Positions 8,839-17,026 of a stretch of 64,000 bases of DNA are shown one piece after another. This stretch comes from Croceimicrobium hydrocarbonivorans (GTDB taxonomy: Bacteria; Bacteroidota; Bacteroidia; Flavobacteriales; Schleiferiaceae). A program made the translations under genes and the position numbers. Below the pieces are notes generated by a model. It did not search any database, was not told the DNA's origin, and saw only the letters and a list, made by a program, of their open reading frames with translations. Every line of letters starts with the position of its first letter. Position 1 is the first letter of the stretch. The DNA is taken from the NCBI RefSeq assembly GCF_014524565.1, contig NZ_CP060139.1, positions 3,231,501 through 3,295,500 of the forward strand, given 5' to 3'.

Positions 8839-9582
8839 ATGCGCAGACTGAGCTTTTTAGCGGCTCTGGCACTTTTCGCTTGTCAACAGCAGCCCACCGT
8901 TATCGAAACGGAGGATTCATCCGTAAAGGAGATTTTTAATTCTGACAGTAGTCCTGAAAACAATCCCAATGCCGAGCATCGGGTAGTGGTTTTAGATACC
9001 CTACAAAGTTCGAGGTATTCCTATCTCAAAGTAAAGGAAGGGGAGAAGGAGTTTTGGTTAGCCACCATGCGTTCCGATTTCCAAATAAATGAGGAATACA
9101 GCTTTAGCAAGGGATTGTATAAAACCGATTACTATTCAACCGAATTCGATCGCAGCTTTGATGAAATTTATTTGGTTTCACAATTGCGTCCGCTCTTTTC
9201 GGGTAGCCAAAAACAGGCTTTGGATCAGATGTTTAAAGGTGGACAGAAAGCCCCTGAAGCTGCTGTGGAAATTTCGGAAGCGGATTATGATCGGGAAGGA
9301 TCAATCAAGATCAAAGAACTGATACAGAACGCCGAGAACTACATCAATAAGGAAGTGCAAATCACCGCCAAGGTTACAAAGATCAATGCCAATATTATGG
9401 ATCGTCATTGGTTGCACCTTAAGGATGGAAGCTTTGATACTTTCGATTTGGTAGCTACTTCTCAAACTGCGGTGCCCGCGGGCCATATCGTGACCCTAAA
9501 GGCAACTTTGCATCAAGATGTAGATTTTGGTGCGGGCTATACCTACAATCTTATTTTGGAAAATGCCGAGGTAATACCTTGA
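8839..9582 (+). CDS. Lipoprotein with C-terminal OB-fold-like domain
   Basis: 247 residues. Lipoprotein signal with Cys15 (ALFAC). Residues 15-45 are a low-complexity acidic tether. Residues about 48-95 form one beta-rich segment (DTLQSSRYSYLKVKEGEKEF...). Residues about 155-247 look like an OB-fold (ENYINKEVQITAKVTKINAN, then HWLHLKDG), a fold seen in several small periplasmic proteins. It starts 2 nt after the barrel gene and lies 19 nt before ccsBA. Its role is unknown. It could assist haem protein assembly or bind the conduit at the membrane. I do not recognise a named family. Confidence 0.7.
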   Translation: MRRLSFLAALALFACQQQPTVIETEDSSVKEIFNSDSSPENNPNAEHRVVVLDTLQSSRYSYLKVKEGEKEFWLATMRSDFQINEEYSFSKGLYKTDYYSTEFDRSFDEIYLVSQLRPLFSGSQKQALDQMFKGGQKAPEAAVEISEADYDREGSIKIKELIQNAENYINKEVQITAKVTKINANIMDRHWLHLKDGSFDTFDLVATSQTAVPAGHIVTLKATLHQDVDFGAGYTYNLILENAEVIP

Positions 9583-9601
9583 TAACCAGAAAATAATTCC
9601 A

Positions 9602-12600
9602 GTGCAAAAAATTCTTGATTTACTCTTCGGCCGCCGAGCCGCTTTAGTATATATCCTTCTATTTGCCGCCGCTGTAGGGGTGGCCACCTTTGTAGAAAAC
9701 GATTATGGTACGGATAGTGCCCAAAAGGTGATTTACCAATCTACCTGGTTTGAGCTGCTCCTCTTTTTGTTTTCCGGCGCTATTGTGAAAAACGTATTGG
9801 ACTTCCGATTAATACAGCGGAAGATGTGGGCAGTGCTCACCTTTCACCTAGCGATATTGGTAATCTTACTCGGAGCAGGTATTACCCGCTTTAGCGGTTT
9901 TGAAGGTATGATGCACATTCGTGAAGGCGAGCAGAGCAATCAATACCTTTCTACGGAGGGATATCTCAAATTACGCTTTACCAAAGACAATCGCGAGTAT
10001 CTCATTGAAGAGCCAGTTTTATGGTCATCTCTGGGCTCCAATGATTTTTCAGAAACCTATCAGCTTAATAATGAGAAGGTAAATCTTAGAGTTAAGGAGG
10101 TTTATATCAATCCCGAGTACGAGATGGAAGCCGCCGATCAAGGGGAGCCCATTATCAAAGTAGTATTTGGCTCGGATGCTGGTCGGAATGAGTATTACCT
10201 GCATTACAATTCGCAGCGTCGTTTAGGAGGGGTGCCCTTTTACTTCGGTCCTGGTATTATGCCCAATCATTTCAATATTGATTTGGATAGTGAGGGGCGA
10301 GCTATGGTTACAAGCGCTGAAGCCTATAGCTATATGCGCATGGCAGACCGCAGCATGCACGATGTACCTGCAGATACGGCCACAGAATTAGCCTTGCGAA
10401 GTTTATACCGTTGGGGCGGATCCGCCTTTGTATTCGGCGATTATCAGAAATCAGCCCGTCTCAAACGTTCGGAAGGAAGCTTAAAAATCCAATCTTCATC
10501 TACCATCGGAATTTTGCTTGAGGTGCAGAAAGGGGAGCAAGTCGAAGAAGTATATATCGAAGGATTCAAAGGTTATCCCGGTAAAGCTGAAATGGTAGAT
10601 TTGGGTAGCATGCAATTGGCCTTGTCTTATGGCTCCAAAGTGCGTGAATTGCCTTTCAGTATTAAGCTATACGATTTCCAGATGGAGCGTTATCCTGGAA
10701 CCAATTCACCGGCATCTTATGCCAGCGAAGTACAGGTATTAGATCCAAGGGGCGGGAAGGAATTTGACTTCCGTATATACATGAATCACATTCTGAATTA
10801 TGGCGGATATCGCTTTTTCCAATCCTCTTATGATCGCGATGAAACCGGAACCTACCTTTCGGTGAACCATGATTTTTGGGGCACCTGGATTACCTATTTA
10901 GGATATACTCTGCTAACCATAGGAATGTTATGGAGCTTGGTTGCCCGGAACACTCGCTTTGCCCAATTATCAAAACAGATTCGTGAGTTAAGAGCGCGGC
11001 GTTCTGCGACCTTAGTCTTGATTTTGGCCACGGCCTTTGGCATGCAGGCCCAAACTGAATTGGAATCGGAATTACATGCCGTTTCGAAGGAACATGCCAG
11101 TGTATTCAGTACCGTATTGGTTCAGGATATCAATGGCCGGATGAAGCCGATGCATACCTTGAGCAGAGAGGTTTTACGGAAACTTACCGGAAAAGAAAGC
11201 TATCGTGGTCTGGATGCTGATCAAGTCCTATTAAGTGTTTGGGCTAATAATCAGGAATGGTATGGGGAACCTATGATCAAATTGCCCTTTCATCCTCGAT
11301 TTGCCGAAATGGGTTTTACAGAAAAACTCCAAGCTTATAAAGCCTTCTTTAATACCGATGGATCTTACAAACTCGCTGATGAGGTTCAAAAGGCTAATTC
11401 TGTGATAGACAAGGAAAAAGGAACTTGGGAAAAGGCCCTATTGAAATTGGATGAGAAGATTAATATCTTCAATATGATGCTCTCCGGTTATCTCTTGCGC
11501 ATTGTGCCTTTGGAAGGAGATATCAATAATACCTGGGTGTCTGATTACAGTCATGGTGAGCAGAGTTCTATTGTGGCAGACAAGCTTTTCCCGGCTTATT
11601 TAGCGGCCCTCAATAATGGAATGCAATCCGGCGATTATAAGGTGGCGAATACCATCATCAGTGAGTTGATGAAGTATCAAAATGCCCAGGATCCCGAAAT
11701 CTTGCCTTCCAATACCCAGCGTAAATTGGAAATCTTCTTGAATGAATTGAAGGTCTTTAATAGACTGGCATTGGTTTATACCTTGCTAGGCCTGGCCTTT
11801 TTACTACTCTTGTTTTTACAGGTATTTAGACCGAAGAACAGTTTTTCCAAACTGCATCTGGTCCTTTTAATCTTGATGTTTGCGGCTTTCTTCTTCCATA
11901 CTTTAGGATTGGGCTTGCGTTGGTATGTTTCCGGTCGTGCGCCTTGGAGTAATGGTTATGAGAGTATGATATACATCGCCTGGACCGGAACTTTGGCGGG
12001 ATTGATTTTCAGCCGTAAGTCGAGTGGAGCCTTGGCCGCTACCAATGTTCTTAGTGGTGTGGTGTTGTTAATCGCAATGTTGAGTTATCTCAATCCGGAG
12101 ATTACGCCTCTGGTACCCGTATTACGTTCGTATTGGCTAACTATTCACGTATCTCTGGAAGCGGGATCCTATGGCTTCTTAATGCTTGGAGCCTTAATTG
12201 GGGTGATCAATTTGCTTCTAATGATATTCTTGAATCAGGAGAATAAAAAACGCGTGCGCGATATTGTATCGGAAATGACCAAACTCAGTGAGATGACCTT
12301 GATTGGCGGTCTCTTTATGTTGAGCATCGGAACCTATTTAGGTGGGGTTTGGGCCAATGAAAGTTGGGGCCGATATTGGGGTTGGGATGCTAAAGAAACC
12401 TGGGCCTTAGTGTCGATATTGGTCTATGCCTTTATTCTGCACATGCGCTTTTTACCTGGCTTAAAGAGTCATTTTGCCTTCAACTTTGCGACCCTGTTTG
12501 GTTTGGCCTCCATTATTATGACCTATTACGGAGTAAATTATTACCTCTCCGGATTGCATAGTTATGCTGCAGGCGATCCGGTGCCGGTGCCAGCCTGGGT

Positions 12601-12685
12601 ATATTATTCCATTGCTAGCTTAGTATTGATAAGCGCTTTGGCCTGGTGGCGTCAACGAAAGATTTGGCGCAAGTCTAAAGCTTAA
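9602..12685 (+). CDS. ccsBA: Fused cytochrome c biogenesis protein CcsB-CcsA (system II haem lyase)
   Basis: 1027 residues from GTG. The N-terminal half is ResB/CcsB-like: helices near 15-32, 50-66 and 80-98, a large periplasmic domain (about 100-420), then a helix near 425-445. The C-terminal half is CcsA-like with several helices and the haem-handling motif WGRYWGWDAKE at about 922-932. Conserved periplasmic His residues occur in the CcsA part. The middle (about 470-700) holds a periplasmic segment preceded by a signal-like stretch ending in MQAQ. The protein ligates haem to CxxCH motifs outside the inner membrane. It closes the cytochrome operon, so the cluster brings its own maturation enzyme. 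A fused form is usual in Bacteroidota. Confidence 0.92.
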   Translation: MQKILDLLFGRRAALVYILLFAAAVGVATFVENDYGTDSAQKVIYQSTWFELLLFLFSGAIVKNVLDFRLIQRKMWAVLTFHLAILVILLGAGITRFSGFEGMMHIREGEQSNQYLSTEGYLKLRFTKDNREYLIEEPVLWSSLGSNDFSETYQLNNEKVNLRVKEVYINPEYEMEAADQGEPIIKVVFGSDAGRNEYYLHYNSQRRLGGVPFYFGPGIMPNHFNIDLDSEGRAMVTSAEAYSYMRMADRSMHDVPADTATELALRSLYRWGGSAFVFGDYQKSARLKRSEGSLKIQSSSTIGILLEVQKGEQVEEVYIEGFKGYPGKAEMVDLGSMQLALSYGSKVRELPFSIKLYDFQMERYPGTNSPASYASEVQVLDPRGGKEFDFRIYMNHILNYGGYRFFQSSYDRDETGTYLSVNHDFWGTWITYLGYTLLTIGMLWSLVARNTRFAQLSKQIRELRARRSATLVLILATAFGMQAQTELESELHAVSKEHASVFSTVLVQDINGRMKPMHTLSREVLRKLTGKESYRGLDADQVLLSVWANNQEWYGEPMIKLPFHPRFAEMGFTEKLQAYKAFFNTDGSYKLADEVQKANSVIDKEKGTWEKALLKLDEKINIFNMMLSGYLLRIVPLEGDINNTWVSDYSHGEQSSIVADKLFPAYLAALNNGMQSGDYKVANTIISELMKYQNAQDPEILPSNTQRKLEIFLNELKVFNRLALVYTLLGLAFLLLLFLQVFRPKNSFSKLHLVLLILMFAAFFFHTLGLGLRWYVSGRAPWSNGYESMIYIAWTGTLAGLIFSRKSSGALAATNVLSGVVLLIAMLSYLNPEITPLVPVLRSYWLTIHVSLEAGSYGFLMLGALIGVINLLLMIFLNQENKKRVRDIVSEMTKLSEMTLIGGLFMLSIGTYLGGVWANESWGRYWGWDAKETWALVSILVYAFILHMRFLPGLKSHFAFNFATLFGLASIIMTYYGVNYYLSGLHSYAAGDPVPVPAWVYYSIASLVLISALAWWRQRKIWRKSKA

Positions 12686-12767
12686 GCGTTTCTAAACCTT
12701 TATTAGGCATTTACCTTAAGGCTCCATCTTCAAGGGCTTATACATTGCTGTGAAATGATTCAAGGCA

Positions 12768-13283
12768 ATGCATATTCCTGAAGAACTAATCCTGGCAAAG
12801 ATCTATGAGATCCGTGGGCAGAAGGTCATGATCGATCGAGACCTGGCCCAGCTCTATGGTGTCCCCACTAAGGTTTTAAAGCAGGCCGTTCGAAGAAAGC
12901 TATTTCGATTTCCAGAGGATTTCATGTTTGAAATGTCCGATACGGAGTTTCAATTTTGGAGGTCACAAATTGTGACCTCCAGCAAAGCGAGCCGGGGCCT
13001 GCGATACGCGCCATTTTGCTTTACTGAACAAGGCGTTACCATGCTCTCTTGCGTCCTGAATTCTGATCAGGCCGTAAAGGTGAACATTCAAATAATCCGA
13101 ATCTTCGTGAAGATGCGGAATATGATCCAGCAGCATCAAGAAATTTTAAAAGACTTGGAGGAAATTCGAAATTCAGTAAGCAGTCATGATGAGCAGATTG
13201 AACTGATCTTCCAGTATATACAAAAGCTAGAGGCCCAGAAAACTGAGCCTCGAAATAAGATTGGATATAAGCAGGAGCCCTAG
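12768..13283 (+). CDS. ORF6N domain-containing DNA-binding protein
   Basis: 171 residues. The N-terminal domain (1-90; IYEIRGQKVMIDRDLAQLYG, then RFPEDFMF and FTEQGVTMLS) is a clear match to the ORF6N/KilA-N-type domain found in phage and plasmid regulators. The C-terminal part (110-165) is a coiled coil. It stands alone, 82 nt behind ccsBA, and converges on the LOG-family gene, with the two stop codons interlocked in CTAG (13280-13283). No phage or integrase gene lies next to it. It is probably a domesticated or recently acquired regulator; its target is unknown. Confidence 0.85.
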   Translation: MHIPEELILAKIYEIRGQKVMIDRDLAQLYGVPTKVLKQAVRRKLFRFPEDFMFEMSDTEFQFWRSQIVTSSKASRGLRYAPFCFTEQGVTMLSCVLNSDQAVKVNIQIIRIFVKMRNMIQQHQEILKDLEEIRNSVSSHDEQIELIFQYIQKLEAQKTEPRNKIGYKQEP

Positions 13284-13990
13284 AAGTTGGGTTTCAGCAT
13301 ATATTTCAGGTAGAAGTCTTCAATTACTTCTACTGCTTCATCAGCGGAATCCACTATTTTAAAGAGCTCCAAGTCCTTGGCGCTAATGTTGTTTTCAGCT
13401 TCCAATAGGGTGGTTTTAATCCATTCAATTAAGCCGCCCCAAAATTTGGTGCCAACCAGAACGATTGGGAATCGTCCGATTTTGTAAGTCTGAATAAGAG
13501 TAAGGGCCTCAAAGAGTTCATCCAAGGTGCCAAAGCCACCAGGCATTACTACAAAGCCCTGAGAGTATTTCACGAAGATCACCTTACGAACAAAGAAATA
13601 ATCGAAGTCCAGGCTTTTATCTGGATCGATATAAGGATTAGGCTGCTGCTCCATGGGCAGGTCGATATTCAGACCTACCGAATTTCCTTTTCCTTCCTTG
13701 GCGCCTTTATTTCCTGCTTCCATTATGCCTGGACCACCGCCGGTGATAATCCCAAAACCACTTTGAGTGAGCTTATAGGCAATTTCCTCAGCCAATTTAA
13801 AATAGGGGCTGTCGGGCTTGGTGCGAGCTGATCCGAAAATAGATACACAAGGTCCCATGCGGGCCATAGATTCGTATCCATTAACGAATTCACTCATAAT
13901 TTTAAAGATGCCCCAAGAATCGTTGGTGCGTATTTCGTTCCAGCTTTTCGGCTCAAAAGCCCTTTGAAGCTGATCATCAGATTTAGCCAT
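13280..13990 (-). CDS. TIGR00730/LOG-family Rossmann-fold protein
   Basis: 236 residues. It carries the LOG-family signature PGGFGTLDE and a preceding GGGPGIMEAGNKGA stretch, which bind and cleave nucleoside 5'-monophosphates (phosphoribohydrolase activity, as in cytokinin-activating LOG proteins). The N-terminal extension of about 40 residues before VSIFGSAR is common in the longer bacterial subfamily. It overlaps the start-distal end of the uvrA gene by 8 nt and is probably co-transcribed with it. The physiological substrate in bacteria is not certain. Confidence 0.85.
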   Translation of the reverse strand: MAKSDDQLQRAFEPKSWNEIRTNDSWGIFKIMSEFVNGYESMARMGPCVSIFGSARTKPDSPYFKLAEEIAYKLTQSGFGIITGGGPGIMEAGNKGAKEGKGNSVGLNIDLPMEQQPNPYIDPDKSLDFDYFFVRKVIFVKYSQGFVVMPGGFGTLDELFEALTLIQTYKIGRFPIVLVGTKFWGGLIEWIKTTLLEAENNISAKDLELFKIVDSADEAVEVIEDFYLKYMLKPNF

Positions 13991-16817
13991 TGCTATTTCG
14001 TTTTAGTTCTATTTCGAGGAAGCGAGCGGTATGGCCAATGTTCTTTTTTACCATTTCTTCCGGGCTACCAGAAAACACCACGGTACCTCCTTTTGCGCCT
14101 CCTTCGGGGCCGATATCCACTAGGTGGTCGGCCAGCTTAATTACATCCAGGTTATGTTCAATAATGAGAACGGTGTTCCCACGGTCTACCAATTTATTTA
14201 AAACTTCCATTAAAACTCGCACATCTTCAAAATGTAAACCTGTGGTAGGTTCGTCTAAAATGTACAGGGTTTTACCAGTGTCTCGTTTACTGAGCTCAGT
14301 GGCTAGCTTAACTCGCTGAGCCTCACCGCCTGAAAGAGTGGTTGATTGTTGCCCTAGGGTTATATAGCCCAAGCCAACATCTTGTAAAGTTTTAAGCTTC
14401 TGGTAAATTTTTGGAATGCTTTCAAAGAATTGTACCGCCCTATTGATGCTCATATCGAGTACATCAGCAATACTTTTTCCTTTGTAGCGCACTTCCAAAG
14501 TTTCCCGATTAAATCGCTTACCCTGACAAGTCTCACAATCAACATAAACATCCGGTAGGAAGTTCATTTCGATCACTCGAATTCCAGCGCCTTCACAGGT
14601 TTCACAGCGTCCACCTTTTACATTAAAACTAAATCTGCCGGGCTTATAACCCCGAACTTTTGCTTCGGGTAAATTGGCAAAGAGGTCGCGGATATTGGAG
14701 AGAACGCCGGTATAGGTCGCTGGATTGGAGCGCGGAGTTCGTCCAATCGGACTTTGATCGATATCAATAACTTTATCAATATGTTCCAGTCCCTTCAAGC
14801 TTTTGTAGGGTAGGGGTTCTTTTACCGATTGATAAAAGTGTTTGGATATCGCCGGATACAGAGTTTCGTTGATTAAGGTCGATTTACCTGAACCGGAAAC
14901 CCCGGTAACCACGACTAACTGCCCTAAAGGTAAATTGAGGTTTACCTTTTTAAGATTGTTTCCAGTGGCACCTTTAAGCTCAATGAACTTCCCATTTCCT
15001 TCGCGGCGTTTTTCGGGAACGCTAATTTCAAGCTGACCATTAAGGTATTGAGCGGTAACGCTATTGCTATTCATGATATCGGCCAGGTCTCCTTGAGCAA
15101 CAATTTCGCCACCATGGCGACCAGCGCCCGGACCAATGTCTAAAATGAAATCAGCTTCCTCAATCATATCCCGGTCGTGTTCTACCACGATCACAGAATT
15201 GCCTAAGTCTCGCAATTCTTTAAGTGACTGAATAAGCTTTTCATTATCTCTTTGATGCAGACCAATACTGGGCTCATCTAAAATGTAAAGCACGTTCACT
15301 AATTGGGAGCCAATTTGGGTTGCCAAACGAATTCGCTGGGCCTCTCCACCGGAAAGTGATTTGGCCGGTCTGTTTAAGCTGAGGTAATTTAGGCCTACAT
15401 TTAAGAGGAAGCTACTACGGGTACTGAGTTCCTTGATAATTTCGGTGCCAATACGCCTTTGTTGTTCGCTCATTGAGGCTTCAGCGGAAGCTAACCATTG
15501 CTGAAGGCTTTCAATATCCATGCGGGCGAGGTCGGCAATGCTCTTGCCATCAATTTTAAAATGGCGCGACTCTTTGCGCAAGCGATCGCCATTGCATTCA
15601 TGGCAGGTTACTTCATTCATGAAGCCTTCTGCCCAGCGTTTAATATTGCGGCTTTTGGTTTCCTCAGATTGCTGAGAGATGAAATTTACTACCCCTTCAA
15701 ATTTGAGGCTGTACTTGCGCGTGATGCCTAAGGTTTTATTGGGCACTTCGAAAACTTCATCGGCTCCATAAAGAACCGTGTCTAAGCCTTCTTTGGGAAT
15801 ATCCTTAATGGGGGTGCTTAATTTGAAGCCATAGCGATCCCCAATAATCTCAATCTGATTGAAAATCCAATTCGCTTTAAATTCCCCTAAAGGCGCGAGG
15901 CCTCCTTGTTTGATACTTTTATTGGGATTGGGAATAACCTTATCTAGGTCAATCTCACTTACAATACCCAAGCCATTGCATTTTGGGCAAGCTCCTTTGG
16001 GACTGTTAAATGAGAAGGTATTAGGTTCTGGCTCCGGATAGGCGATTCCAGTTGTAGGACACATTAAGTTGCGGCTAAAGAAATGCACTTTGGGTTCTTC
16101 AAAAACCTGAACCATCAAAACACCGCTTCCTTGTGAAAGGGCAGTTTGAATAGATTCCATCAAGCGCTTTTCATCCTTAGCATCTACGCGTAAGCGATCA
16201 ATAACCAACTCAATGTCATGGGTTTTATAACGATCCAATCGCATCCCATGGGTAATATCTTTTATTTCACCATCCACGCGAACCTTCAAAAAACCCTGCT
16301 TGGCCACCGAGGCAAATAGCTCGCGGTAATGACCTTTACGACTGCGGATTAATGGGGCTAGGAGGTAAACGCGCTGATCTGCAAATCGCTCAATAATGAG
16401 GTTCTTAATCTGCTCCTGGGTATAGCTCACCATTTCTTCGCCGGTTTCATAAGAATAGGCGGTGGAAGCGCGAGCGTAAAGTAGACGTAAGAAATCGTAT
16501 ATCTCGGTTACCGTTCCTACGGTAGAGCGAGGATTCTTACTAGTCGTCTTTTGTTCAATCGAAATTACCGGACTCAGGCCATTGATTTTATCCACATCCG
16601 GCCGATCCATATTGCCCAAAAACTGGCGGGCATAGGCAGAGAAAGTTTCGATATAACGACGCTGTCCTTCGGCGTAAATAGTGTCGAAGGCTAATGATGA
16701 TTTTCCGCTGCCACTCAGGCCGGTAATCACAACCAATTCGTCGCGGGGAATCTCAACATCAAGGTCTTTCAGGTTGTGTACCCGTGCACCGAGTACTTCA
16801 ATTGTATCTGATTCCAA
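13983..16817 (-). CDS. uvrA: Excinuclease ABC subunit UvrA
   Basis: About 944 residues; ATP-dependent DNA damage sensor of nucleotide excision repair. It has two ABC modules: Walker A GLSGSGKS near residue 33-40 and GVSGSGKS in the second half, two LSGGEAQR signatures, two DEP Walker B motifs, and zinc-finger CxxC pairs ([14 protein letters not shown]). The frame is open to a TTG at 16841, but that codon overlaps a promoter -7 element (TATTTTTG, 16839-16846 on this strand), so I prefer the TTG at 16817, which also fits the family's usual N-terminus just before [12 protein letters not shown]. The LOG-family gene follows with an 8-nt overlap. Confidence 0.95.
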   Translation of the reverse strand: MESDTIEVLGARVHNLKDLDVEIPRDELVVITGLSGSGKSSLAFDTIYAEGQRRYIETFSAYARQFLGNMDRPDVDKINGLSPVISIEQKTTSKNPRSTVGTVTEIYDFLRLLYARASTAYSYETGEEMVSYTQEQIKNLIIERFADQRVYLLAPLIRSRKGHYRELFASVAKQGFLKVRVDGEIKDITHGMRLDRYKTHDIELVIDRLRVDAKDEKRLMESIQTALSQGSGVLMVQVFEEPKVHFFSRNLMCPTTGIAYPEPEPNTFSFNSPKGACPKCNGLGIVSEIDLDKVIPNPNKSIKQGGLAPLGEFKANWIFNQIEIIGDRYGFKLSTPIKDIPKEGLDTVLYGADEVFEVPNKTLGITRKYSLKFEGVVNFISQQSEETKSRNIKRWAEGFMNEVTCHECNGDRLRKESRHFKIDGKSIADLARMDIESLQQWLASAEASMSEQQRRIGTEIIKELSTRSSFLLNVGLNYLSLNRPAKSLSGGEAQRIRLATQIGSQLVNVLYILDEPSIGLHQRDNEKLIQSLKELRDLGNSVIVVEHDRDMIEEADFILDIGPGAGRHGGEIVAQGDLADIMNSNSVTAQYLNGQLEISVPEKRREGNGKFIELKGATGNNLKKVNLNLPLGQLVVVTGVSGSGKSTLINETLYPAISKHFYQSVKEPLPYKSLKGLEHIDKVIDIDQSPIGRTPRSNPATYTGVLSNIRDLFANLPEAKVRGYKPGRFSFNVKGGRCETCEGAGIRVIEMNFLPDVYVDCETCQGKRFNRETLEVRYKGKSIADVLDMSINRAVQFFESIPKIYQKLKTLQDVGLGYITLGQQSTTLSGGEAQRVKLATELSKRDTGKTLYILDEPTTGLHFEDVRVLMEVLNKLVDRGNTVLIIEHNLDVIKLADHLVDIGPEGGAKGGTVVFSGSPEEMVKKNIGHTARFLEIELKRNSNG

Positions 16818-16838
16818 AGGGAAGATTTCAAATTCGAG

Positions 16839-16846
16839 CAAAAATA
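16839..16846 (-). promoter_or_regulatory. Putative -7 promoter element of uvrA
   Basis: On the minus strand these bases read TATTTTTG, matching the Bacteroidota -7 consensus TAnnTTTG. They overlap the first in-frame TTG of the uvrA frame and so argue for the start at 16817. No clear TTG -33 element is obvious upstream. Confidence 0.4.
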
Positions 16847-17026
16847 CAAGTCTTTTTAAGCTCCACCTCGGAGAATAGGAAATGAGTTTATGGCGATTCG
16901 AAAAATCTAATAATTATCATCTAAGCCCAATCCTCTGGACTAACTACTCCTTGTGGAATACTTCGCGATTTCCTCCGTTTTAAGCATAGTATTTGCAAGT
17001 ACTTTAGCTTATTAAATACCTCTTCA

